Of a stretch of DNA of 15,188 bases, positions 1 through 7,800 are shown piece by piece. The stretch is from JBKPHS01 sp046729975 (GTDB taxonomy: Bacteria; Actinomycetota; Thermoleophilia; Solirubrobacterales; Thermoleophilaceae): the NCBI GenBank assembly GCA_046729975.1, contig JBKPHS010000026.1:1-15188 (forward strand), in the 5' to 3' direction. Both the position numbers and the translations under genes were made by a program. How positions within the stretch are numbered: position 1 is the first letter of the stretch; every line of letters begins with the position of its first letter. The notes under the pieces are model-generated. The model did not search any database. It had not been told where the DNA came from and was given only the letters and a program-made list of their open reading frames with translations.

Positions 1-1814
1 GTGAAGCCTCCCGTGCGTTCCTGGAGCTCGCGCACAACGCGCATGTGCTCTGCGAGCTCCCACGGCTCCTCGATATGGCCGAACATCACGGTGACCGTCG
101 AGCGCAGCCCCGTCGCGTGCGAGGCCTCGATGATCTCGACCCAGCGGCCGACCGGCAGCTTGTTCGGCGAGATGCGCTCCCGCACGCCGTCGTGCAGCAC
201 CTCCGCGGCCGTGCCGGGCGTGGAGTCGAGGCCGGCCTCGCGCAGGCGCTCGAACACCCCGCGCGGCGGCAGGGCATCGGTCTCGCACATGTGGTCCACC
301 TCCATCGCGGAGTACGCGTGCAGGTGGACCTCGGGCGCGATGTCCTTCGCGAGCCGTAGCCAGCCCTCGTAGTCGGCGAGCGTCCAGTCGGGGTGGATTC
401 CAGACTGCATGCAGATCTCCGTCGCCCCGAACGCGACCGCTTCGTTCACGCGCCGCTCGAACTCCTCGCGCGAGTGCTCGTAGGCGTCCGGCGACCGCCT
501 ACCCTGACCGAAGCCGCAGAAGGCGCAGCCCACCACGCAGACGTTCGAGACGTTGATGTTGCGGTTGACCACGAAGGTGACCGTGTCGCCGGCGAGCTCG
601 GCGCGCAGCTCGTCCGCGGCCTGGCGCATGTCCTCGATCGCCTCGGCGCGGGTCTCCGCGAATAGCGCGGTCAGCTCCTCGGGCGACAGCGCCGCGCCGT
701 CGCGGCCCCTTGCGATCGCGGCGGGCACGAGCTCGCGGCGGAGCGGCCGCTCCTCCCGGCGCCCCGAGCCGCGGCGCGGGATGAAGCTCCAGTAGCGGCT
801 CTTGACCACGTCGAGCACGCTTTGCTCTAGCCACTCCGGGGTCATGTACTGGGGGTACACGCAGAGGCGCTCTGTGAGTGCGAAGCCCCGCGGCGCGAGC
901 TGCTTCCGCATCCGGTGCACCGACGGGAACGGATGCTCCGGCGAGATGTGGTCGCCATTCGCGGAGAGCCCGCCGAGATCGGTCGCTCCGTCTTCCACGA
1001 GCGGCAGCCACCAGTCGGAGAGGTTGGGCGGGATCTGGACGCCGACGTCCGGCATCAGCCGCCGGCACTCGCGCACCAGCACGCGCATGTCGTCGAGCGA
1101 GATCGGCGCTGCCCAGGACGGCAGCGGCAGCTCGCCGGGCGCGGCGCCGTCTCCCGCCTGCGCGGCGTCCGCGATCTCCGCCGGCTCGCGACCGTAGTAG
1201 CGCTGGTGCGGAACGAAGTTCTGGAGGATCACCTCCTGCAGGTGGCCGTGCTCCGCGTGCACCGCGGCCAGCGTCTCGAGCGCGGCGATCCGCTCCTCCG
1301 CGCTCTCGCCGATCCCGACCAGGATGCCGCTCGTGAACGGGATTCCGAGCTCGCCGGCGGTTCGGATCGTCTCGAGCCGCAGCTCGGGGTGCTTCGTCGG
1401 CGACCCCTGGTGCACGACGAGGTCGGGGTTGACCGACTCGAGCATCAGCCCCTGTGAGGCCGTCACCTCGCGCAGCCGGCTGAGCTCGTCGCGGGAGAGG
1501 ACGCCGAGGTTCGTGTGCGGCAGCAGCCCGCGCTCGAGCCCGCGCTCGCACGCCCAGGCGACGTACGAGGTGAAGTCCTCGTGCCCGTAATCGCGCAGCC
1601 GGCGCGCGACGTCAGGATGGACCTCCGGCTTCTCGCCCGTCAGCACGAGCAGCTCCTTGACGCCCCGCCTGACGGCATCGTCGAGCAGCCGCTCCACCTC
1701 GTCGGGCGCGTACAGGTGTGGCCGGTGCGTCGCGAAGGCGCAGTACTTGCAGTAGCACCGGCAGGTGCGCGACAGCGACAACGTGAAGTTGCGCGAAAAC
1801 GTGACGCGCCGCAT
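1..1814 (-). CDS. fbiC: FO synthase, fused CofG-CofH (FbiC), 3' end beyond window
   Basis: Radical-SAM enzyme that makes the deazaflavin FO, the chromophore precursor of coenzyme F420, from tyrosine and 5-amino-6-ribitylaminouracil. The minus-strand reading frame is open from the ATG at 1814 to the left edge (604 residues visible; fused FbiC proteins are usually about 850). Two radical-SAM CX3CX2C clusters are present. Cys18/22/25 lie in the CofG half, in SRTCRCYCKYCAF. Cys426/430/433 lie in the CofH half, preceded by NRNINVSN. Typical CofG strings such as LTGEKPE and QNFVPH are also readable. The start is well constrained: an in-frame TAG lies only 12 bp upstream at 1827-1829 and no other start codon falls between. 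I see no good Shine-Dalgarno sequence, so translation may be coupled to the preceding DUF1461 gene. No frameshift is seen. Identification is secure; the CofH C-terminus is outside the window. Confidence 0.96.
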   Translation of the reverse strand, partial: MRRVTFSRNFTLSLSRTCRCYCKYCAFATHRPHLYAPDEVERLLDDAVRRGVKELLVLTGEKPEVHPDVARRLRDYGHEDFTSYVAWACERGLERGLLPHTNLGVLSRDELSRLREVTASQGLMLESVNPDLVVHQGSPTKHPELRLETIRTAGELGIPFTSGILVGIGESAEERIAALETLAAVHAEHGHLQEVILQNFVPHQRYYGREPAEIADAAQAGDGAAPGELPLPSWAAPISLDDMRVLVRECRRLMPDVGVQIPPNLSDWWLPLVEDGATDLGGLSANGDHISPEHPFPSVHRMRKQLAPRGFALTERLCVYPQYMTPEWLEQSVLDVVKSRYWSFIPRRGSGRREERPLRRELVPAAIARGRDGAALSPEELTALFAETRAEAIEDMRQAADELRAELAGDTVTFVVNRNINVSNVCVVGCAFCGFGQGRRSPDAYEHSREEFERRVNEAVAFGATEICMQSGIHPDWTLADYEGWLRLAKDIAPEVHLHAYSAMEVDHMCETDALPPRGVFERLREAGLDSTPGTAAEVLHDGVRERISPNKLPVGRWVEIIEASHATGLRSTVTVMFGHIEEPWELAEHMRVVRELQERTGGF

Positions 1815-1826
1815 GTCAGCCGGAGT

Positions 1827-2531
1827 CTACGGGGAGGAGCTCGTGGCTCTTTGTGCGGGACGAGCCGTGCGGTGGACACCCCGCTGCCAGACCAGACCGC
1901 CGGCTTGCAGAACGACGAGTCCGACCGCCGCCCCGCCCGCGACTCCCCAGAAGGCGTCCGGGTACAGCTGCCTCAACGTGTCGCGGCGGCGGTTGAAGCG
2001 CCAGCTGTCGCCCTCGAAGAAGACGCCGTGAAAGCCGCTGAAGAAACTGTCGAACGCGACGAGCATCGCTACGGCGACCAGGGCGAACAGCCCGACCGCC
2101 AAGACTCCGCCCCCCGCCAGCGCGCGGCTCACCGATCCGCGCTCGCCGACCCGGCGCAGCGCGAGGGCGGCGGCAACGAGGACACCCAGCGCGATCGCCC
2201 AAGCGGTCAGAACGCCGGCTATGAGAGCCCGGACGTCCCGCATGTGGCGGATCTCGCGCTCGTCGAAGGCCACCCTCCCATCCGGCAGGCGGGCCTCGCG
2301 CAGAAGCTCGACTCCCTCGTCCTGCGGTCGAACCGAGCGTAAGCCGATCTTGGCTAGCTCGGTGCGCTCGTCATCGCCGAGCCCGAAGCGATCGTCGGGG
2401 AAGCCGGGTAGCGCGTACTGCGCCTCCACGAGCCAGGGGTTCAGGAGGATCCAGAGACTATTGCCGACGAGGACCACGGGGGTGGCGGCCACGATCACGG
2501 CCGCCAACGCCATCGTGACGTTGCGCCGCAT
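1827..2531 (-). CDS. Lit-like / DUF1461 (TIGR01906) integral membrane protein
   Basis: A 234-residue membrane protein with an N-terminal hydrophobic helix (about 7-30), a central soluble stretch (31-100), helices at about 102-125 and 139-160, and a last helix at 194-216. The pattern matches the TIGR01906/DUF1461 family: an extracytoplasmic segment with His96 (EIRHMRD), then SGFHGVFFEGDSWRF with His168, then DTLRQLYPDAFW. Family knowledge: the Firmicute member Lit is a lipoprotein intramolecular transacylase that forms lyso-form lipoproteins, and two conserved histidines are needed. H96 and H168 are the likely equivalents here, but the activity in this organism is inference. It begins with ATG; a CCTCC (GGAGG on the coding strand) at 2546-2550 is rather far upstream. 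It lies 45 bp after the aquaporin gene and 12 bp before fbiC, so co-transcription is likely. Confidence 0.8.
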   Translation of the reverse strand: MRRNVTMALAAVIVAATPVVLVGNSLWILLNPWLVEAQYALPGFPDDRFGLGDDERTELAKIGLRSVRPQDEGVELLREARLPDGRVAFDEREIRHMRDVRALIAGVLTAWAIALGVLVAAALALRRVGERGSVSRALAGGGVLAVGLFALVAVAMLVAFDSFFSGFHGVFFEGDSWRFNRRRDTLRQLYPDAFWGVAGGAAVGLVVLQAGGLVWQRGVHRTARPAQRATSSSP

Positions 2532-2576
2532 GCCCGCAGCGTACGCCTCCGCGGGGTTTGCTCACGCTAGCGCCCC

Positions 2577-3323
2577 CTAACCCACGGGCTCCATGCCGGG
2601 TGGTCTCTTGCCCGGCAGGATGAATAGGTAGTGGTAGAGGACCGCCGCGAGCACGCCTCCCACCAGGGGTCCGAGCACGAAGGCGATCAGGAAGTTGTCC
2701 GCGCCGCCGAAGTTCCCGGCCACGAGCGCCGGCCCGAACGCGCGCGCGGGGTTGAAGCCGGCTCCTGTGAGTGGTGCGAAGACCATCACCAGGAAGCCCA
2801 GCGTGCCGCCGATCACCAGGCCGGACCAGTCCTTCAGCGCGCCCGGGTTGACCGCCACGCCGACCACCGCCCAGACCAGGAAGAAGGCGCCGATGCCCTC
2901 GACGAGGAAGCCGAGGAAAGCGGACTCGTCGAGCCGGCCCGTGACGAACAGCGCGCCCCAGTCGACGCCGCGGCCTTCGTCGAGGAGCAGCGCCTTGGTC
3001 AGCAGCGCGCCCGCCACGCCGCCCGCGATCTGGACGACGATGTAGATGCCCGCGTCTATCGGCTTGATCTGGCGGATCGCGGCCAGGCCTGCGGTGATTG
3101 CGGGGTTGAAGTGGGCGCCGGAGATGATGGCGAGCGTCTGGATCAGCATGAACAAGACGAAGATGTGGACGAGACCGATCACGGAGAAGTCGATGAACGG
3201 CTGCACCGGCGACTGAGGCGTCGGCGGCGTCACGTAGAGCGAGACGACGGCGGTGACGAAGAAGACGAGTGCGAATGTCCCGAAGAACTCGGCGACGTAT
3301 GCGGCCGGCCCACGATCTTCCAC
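2577..3323 (-). CDS. MIP-family aquaporin / small-solute channel
   Basis: A 248-residue channel of the major intrinsic protein family, passively conducting water or small neutral solutes across the membrane. Six hydrophobic helices are readable, with the two half-helix NPA motifs at residues 73-75 (GAHFNPAITAG) and 191-193 (GAGFNPARAFGP). Arg194 is the selectivity-filter arginine. Twelve residues before the second Asn, where water-specific AqpZ has His, this protein has Val179, as in plant NIP-type channels. Strict water selectivity is therefore doubtful and the substrate is unassigned. The start is GTG at 3323, chosen because a strong GGGAGG (3330-3335 on the plus strand) lies 6 nt upstream. 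It is the first of three genes running toward fbiC and is divergent from the VOC gene, 78 bp away. Glycerol-kinase neighbours that would support a GlpF role are absent. Confidence 0.93.
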   Translation of the reverse strand: MEDRGPAAYVAEFFGTFALVFFVTAVVSLYVTPPTPQSPVQPFIDFSVIGLVHIFVLFMLIQTLAIISGAHFNPAITAGLAAIRQIKPIDAGIYIVVQIAGGVAGALLTKALLLDEGRGVDWGALFVTGRLDESAFLGFLVEGIGAFFLVWAVVGVAVNPGALKDWSGLVIGGTLGFLVMVFAPLTGAGFNPARAFGPALVAGNFGGADNFLIAFVLGPLVGGVLAAVLYHYLFILPGKRPPGMEPVG

Positions 3324-3388
3324 TTGAAGCCTCCCTGAGGTCGGTCGACGGACTGAAGCGCGGGCAGTCTAACCACGAGTGCTGTCGG

Positions 3389-3394
3389 TACGCT
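3389..3394 (+). promoter_or_regulatory. Putative -10 box of a leaderless promoter for the VOC gene
   Basis: TACGCT fits TANNNT and ends 7 nt before the GTG start at 3402, the spacing expected when transcription begins at the start codon. No Shine-Dalgarno sequence precedes that GTG. No convincing -35 box is seen. The same arrangement recurs at 10727-10742. Confidence 0.4.
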
Positions 3395-3401
3395 CGCGGG
3401 C

Positions 3402-3779
3402 GTGCGGCTCGACCACGTTGTGATCCACGTCTCCGACTGGGATCGCTCCAATGCGTTCTATCGGGACGTGCTGGGGGCCGAGCTCGTCGAGCGGGACGGC
3501 GGCCCGCTGCGCCACTATCGCTTCGGCGACCAGCAGCTGAACGTCCATGGTCCCGGCACCAGCCCGAACCCGGTAGCGCGCAACCCCGCCTCGCCGGGCA
3601 GCGCCGACCTCTGCTTCGTCTGGGACGGGCCGATCCAGGGTGCGGTCGAGCACCTCGAGCGTCACGGCGTGGAGGTCGAGCTCGGCCCCGTTACTCGCTA
3701 CGGAGGGCGCGGCGAGGGCGCGAGCGTGTACTTCCGCGACCCTGACGGCAGCCTGCTCGAGCTCATCTCCTATCCGTGA
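3402..3779 (+). CDS. VOC-family (glyoxalase/dioxygenase fold) protein, GLOD5-like
   Basis: A 125-residue single vicinal-oxygen-chelate domain made of two beta-alpha-beta-beta-beta repeats. The N-terminal repeat starts LDHVVIHVSD (His5, probable metal ligand). The middle has LNVHGPG (His49). The C-terminal repeat contains GPVTRYGGRGEGASVYFRDPDG followed by LLELISYP, with Glu120 as the usual third ligand. The closest remembered relatives are the short GLOD5/YwkD-like group annotated as 'VOC family virulence protein'; the substrate is not predictable. The start is GTG at 3402, giving the normal N-terminus of the family. The gene ends in a GTGA overlap with the next gene, so the two are translationally coupled, although no functional link to a binding protein is obvious. 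Confidence 0.88.
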   Translation: MRLDHVVIHVSDWDRSNAFYRDVLGAELVERDGGPLRHYRFGDQQLNVHGPGTSPNPVARNPASPGSADLCFVWDGPIQGAVEHLERHGVEVELGPVTRYGGRGEGASVYFRDPDGSLLELISYP

Positions 3780-4729
3780 CCCCGCGCGGCGTGCTCACCG
3801 CGCTCGCCCTGGCGGCGGCGCTGCTCGCGGCTGGCTGCGGGGAGAAGGACGAGCCGCTTGGGCCGCAGGCGGCCGTTGTCGCGCTCGACTTCACGCCCAA
3901 CGCCGTGCACGCGCCGATATACGCGGCCGCGCGCGAGGGATTCGACCGGCGGCACGGTGTGAGGATCCGCATCCGGCCGCCTGGGTCTGCACCGGACTCG
4001 CTGAAGCTGCTCGCCTCTGGGCGCGCGGACGTCGCGGTGCTCGACATCCACGACCTCGGCCTCGCGCGCGAGCGCGGCCAGGACTTCGTAGGAGTCGGGG
4101 CTCTGGTGCAGCGGCCGCTCGCCGCGATCATCGCCCGAGGTGATGTGAGCCGTCCCCGCGAGCTCGAGGGTCGGCGCGTGGGGGTTTCCGGGCTCCCCTC
4201 CGACATCGCCGTGCTGCGGGCGGTTGTGGAGGACGACGGCGGCGACTTCGACAAGGTCCGGCGCGTGACGATCGGCTTTGCGGCGGTGCCGAGCCTGATC
4301 CAGGGCAAGGTCGACGCAGTGCCCGCGTTCTGGAACGCGGAGGGTGTGGCCCTGCGCGAGCGCGGCGTGCGGACACGGGAGTTCCGGGTCGACGACTACG
4401 GCGCCCCGCCCTATCCCGAGGTCGTGCTGTTCACCACGCGGAGGACGCTCGAGCGGCGCCGGGACCTGGTCGAGGGTGTCGTGCGAGCCGTGCGCGACGG
4501 CGCCGAATCGGTTCTCGCAGAGCCCGAGCCCGCCGTGCGCGAGATCGCCCGGGCGGGCGGCGCGGACGAGGAGCTCGTGCGGGCCCAGCTCGATGCGGTG
4601 CGGCCGGTGCTGCGCCCGCCGCTGCGCCTCGACCGCCGGGCGCTCGAGGGCTGGGCCGAGTGGGACGCGCGCTTCGGCGTGCTGAAGCGGCGGCCTGACG
4701 TCGACCGCGCCTTCGCCTTCGGGCTCTAG
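3776..4729 (+). CDS. NMT1/ThiY-like ABC-transporter substrate-binding lipoprotein
   Basis: A 317-residue secreted lipoprotein. Residues 1-20 are a signal peptide ending LLAAG before Cys21, the probable lipidated residue. Residues 37-51 (LDFTPNAVHAPIYAA) resemble the WTPNTNH motif of THI5/NMT1-type pyrimidine-binding proteins such as ThiY. The stretches ASGRADVAVLDIHDL, GRRVGVSGLPSD and LIQGKVDAVPAFWN are standard for PF09084. Binding of a thiamin-pyrimidine precursor is a reasonable guess but unproven. No permease or ATPase gene lies in the window and no TPP riboswitch is seen upstream, so its transporter partners must be elsewhere. The start is GTG at 3776, overlapping the stop of the VOC gene. 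Its TAG stop (4727-4729) lies inside the left inverted repeat of a 165-bp element. Confidence 0.88.
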   Translation: MTPRGVLTALALAAALLAAGCGEKDEPLGPQAAVVALDFTPNAVHAPIYAAAREGFDRRHGVRIRIRPPGSAPDSLKLLASGRADVAVLDIHDLGLARERGQDFVGVGALVQRPLAAIIARGDVSRPRELEGRRVGVSGLPSDIAVLRAVVEDDGGDFDKVRRVTIGFAAVPSLIQGKVDAVPAFWNAEGVALRERGVRTREFRVDDYGAPPYPEVVLFTTRRTLERRRDLVEGVVRAVRDGAESVLAEPEPAVREIARAGGADEELVRAQLDAVRPVLRPPLRLDRRALEGWAEWDARFGVLKRRPDVDRAFAFGL

Positions 4730-4754
4730 TACACGCGACCGCAAGTACGGTCCG
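4726..4754 (+). repeat. Left inverted repeat of the 165-bp element
   Basis: A 29-bp arm pairing with 4862-4890 at 25 of 29 positions, the outer 12 exactly. It includes the TAG stop of the substrate-binding protein gene at 4727-4729. Confidence 0.8.
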
Positions 4755-4861
4755 AATCGGACGAGTGACTGGGCGTGGCTGGCGGTGGACGTGGGTGAGT
4801 CGATGCAGAAGCATCGGCGATCCCCGCGGACGCCGTCAGGCGCGTCCAGGCGCCGTCCGGA

Positions 4862-4890
4862 CGGGCCGTAATTGTGGGCGCGTGTACTAG
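4862..4890 (-). repeat. Right inverted repeat of the 165-bp element
   Basis: Reverse complement of the left arm at 25 of 29 positions. It includes, on the minus strand, the TAG stop (4887-4889) of the large FG-GAP gene. Confidence 0.8.
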
Positions 4891-7800
4891 CGCTTGACAG
4901 TCGCCGGCGGGCCGGCGTTGCCCTGCTCGTCGACCGCCCGGATCGCGACGTAGCGCTGGGTCTTCGGCAGCTCGATCCGCTGCCGCTCTCCCGCCCGCGC
5001 GGGCTCCACCGCCGCGGTGACCGGCGTCGCGTCACCGAAGTTCGCCCCGGTGATCGGCGCCTTCGAGGTGACGACCTTGTATTCCGCCGCCCTGCCGCAG
5101 AGCAGGTCGTCGCCCGGGGCGGTCAGGGTCAGGGCGCGCCCGGACAGCGCGACTGCCATGGGCCTGCCGGGCGAGACGGCGTCGCGCCGCGCGTCGCCCG
5201 AGTTCGCGTTGTCGTGGTGGTAACGCGGCCATGAGCCCGGCGAGCAGGCCGCAGCGTCGGCGCCGTAGGCGAGCACTGACCCGGACCGCGTGAGCGCGAC
5301 CACCGACTTCCTGGCGTCCGCGGTCGTGTCGAGCGTGCCGAACGAGCCGATCAGCGGGTTGGCGACCATCCAGTCCGAGGTCAGCTTCGGCCAGCCGGAG
5401 TCGACCGCCGTGCCGTCGCTCTTCACCGCGTGCAGGTCGAGATGGGCCGTGCCCGAGACCCACTCCTCCCCGCCCTTGCCGTCCACGTCGGCGACCGACG
5501 GGCCGGTCAGGAACTGGAGGTCGTTCACGACCGCCGGGTGGTTCGGCCTGAACTGCCCGGTTCCGGCGTCCCAGACCCCCAGGAAGTCCTGCCCGCCCTG
5601 GTACTCCTTGACGGCGATGTCGAGCGCCCGGATCAACCCGGTCGCCGGGGCGAGGAACGACGTGCCGCCGCCGAACTCCCCGAACGCCGGGTGGCCGAAG
5701 GCCGGGATCGCCGGCAGGTCGAGCTTGCGGGGGTTCGCCGCCAGGTCGCTCTGGAGCGCGATGTCCTTGCCGCTCTCCTTGCCGTAACAGGAGTCGCCGT
5801 CCTCGTTGAGCACGTAGCCCGGGCCCGCGTCGGGGCTGGCGCCGACCGCCACGTCCGTCGGGCCGCCGCCGCTCGGACAGTCGACCTCGCCGATCGCCGG
5901 CGCGCCGGTGATGCCCTCGCCGACCACAGGCAGGATCTCCGCCTGCAGCAGTCCGATCTTCACCGGCCAGCCGGGGAGGAAGGCTCCGCCCGCGTGGCCC
6001 TCGCCGTCCGCGTGGATGGCGTACAGGCGCCCGTGCGCGAAGTCCGTCACGCCGGTCTGGCTGAGCAGCGAGAACGAGGCCGTGTTGAAGCGCCCGGCGT
6101 TGTAGTCGCCCTCGTTCCCCTCGTTGATCCGGTACTCCTCGTTCGTCCCGACGACGATCTCGGGACGCCCATCGCCCGTGAGGTCGCCCACCGCCGGCGT
6201 ATCGACGATCGCGCCCTGCCCGAGCGCCGGGCCGGCATTGCCGTTGAACGTCACCGCGTGGGACTGCGGGTCCACCGACTCCACCTTGTCCTCGTCCACC
6301 ACGAGCACCGGGAAGCCCGGCACGCGGCTCCCGTCCCAGTTCCAGGCGTACACGTGCCGGTCCATGGCGGCGGCGACGATCTCCAGCGCGGCGTCGGAGT
6401 CGATGTTCGCGAGCACGGGGGAGGCCACGAAACCGTGCTGCGTGCGGCGGCGCTCCGACTCGCCGGGGTTGGCTCGGTTGAAGCGGACGTCGACGAACGG
6501 CTGAAGCGGCTTGCCGGAATAGGCCGTGTTCGACTCCTGCCCGAAGACGCGCTCGCCCGCGGCGTTCCAGCCGTAGACCTTCCCCTCGAGGTCGGCCCCC
6601 ACGACCTCCGGGGAGCCGTCGCGGTTCACGTCAGCTGCGGCGAGTGCGCCGAGGAACGCGCCGCGCGCCGGACCTAGCGCGTTCGCGGCGGCCCCGCGCA
6701 GCGGGATCGTGTCACCGGTGACGGGCCAGCCGGGCAGCTCGCTGCCGTCGCGCCTGAAGGCATGCACGATGCCGTCGCTGCCCGCGAGCACGAGCTCGTT
6801 GCGATTGTCGCCGTCGAGATCCACGAACAGCGGCGATGACTCGCCGTCGCCGACCAGCTGCCGTGGCCAGCCGCTCAGCAGGTCCTGGTCGCGGTGGAGG
6901 TACGCGTTGCGGCGGTCCTCTCCGGTCACGCTCTCGCCACCGCTGTCGCGGGTCGCCACCACCTTGATCGTGAACCCGTACGGCTCGGTGTTCGGCCGCC
7001 CGCTTGCCGTCTGCTCGCCGCCGCCCGGCTCGCGGCCGTCGAAGCCCCCGGCGGTCGGCGGGAAGCGCTGCTTCAGCTCCGTGAGGTCGATCGTGCCCAG
7101 GGTGCCGTCATGGCCGCCGCTGCGCTCGTCACCGTTGCACCAACCCGCTCCGCCGACGGGCTTGAAGTCACCTGGCGGCGAGTCGGTGGTCGCGGCATTA
7201 TTCGGATACGAGCCTGGCGCCACGTACACGCGGCAGCTGTAGGCATCGCCGCGCGCCGCGACCGCGCCCTCGACCGCCAGCGTCGTGCGCGCGGGATCGA
7301 CCTGCTCGAACCACTCCGGCGACTCGAGCTCCACCTCCGGCGGGAGCACCCCTGCGGCGACGGCATCGACGGCGCGGTTCAGGTTGGCCCGCCCCCAGCC
7401 GTAGAACTGGTCGTGTCCCTTCCGCGCCGGGTAGCTCTTCGTCTGCACGAGCGGCGAGAACACGGTGCGCGTGATCGCGACGTTGGCGTTCGGGTCGGTG
7501 CAGGTCGGCGGCGCGAGCGGAGTGCAGGAAGGCTCCGGCTGCTGGGCGAAGTTGACGTCGTCCGACTGGCCCTCGCCGCCGACCGTCCCGGACGCCATCA
7601 GCTGGCGCACCTCGTTCGGAGTGACGACGCACGCGCCGCCGTCGGCGCGGCGGCAGTCCGGGTGGGCGTCGAGCTTCCCCTCCTCGCGCGCGTTCAGCGC
7701 GGCGCTGTAGATCAGGCCGGCCATCCCGGAGCCGCGACCGGTCGCGTCGGAGGAGCAGCTCACGCTGGGGATCGCGACCGAGATCTTCGACGAGAAGTTC

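Larger units (their letters stand above)
4726..4890. mobile_element. 165-bp MITE-like element with inverted ends, between convergent genes
   Basis: The first 12 bp, CTAGTACACGCG (4726-4737), recur as an exact reverse complement at 4879-4890. Extending inward gives 29-bp arms (4726-4754 and 4862-4890) matching at 25 of 29 positions. Inside are a 13-bp palindrome GTCCGAATCGGAC (4750-4762) and a hairpin CGATGC-AGAA-GCATCG (4801-4816). No coding capacity is evident. The symmetrical CTAG at each end resembles the CTAG target with TA duplication of IS630/Tc1-type transposons, or the YTAR targets of the IS5 group; this is inference, as no parent element is present. Both flanking genes stop at the TAG within these CTAG ends. 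The alternative is a large bidirectional terminator. Confidence 0.6.

Noticed and set aside
499..1551. A 350-residue minus-strand frame within fbiC
   Set aside because: Low-complexity Arg/Ala product; the fbiC frame on the same strand carries both iron-sulfur cluster motifs over the whole region.
3324..3401. Possible TPP riboswitch, suggested by CCTGAGG near a ThiY-like gene
   Set aside because: The conserved CTGAGA and ACCTGA boxes are not both present, the spacer is only 78 bp, and the string is part of the aquaporin leader on the other strand.
3770..5035. A 421-residue minus-strand frame opposite the substrate-binding protein
   Set aside because: No family resemblance, crosses the 165-bp element, and lies opposite a gene with a clear lipobox and PF09084 motifs.
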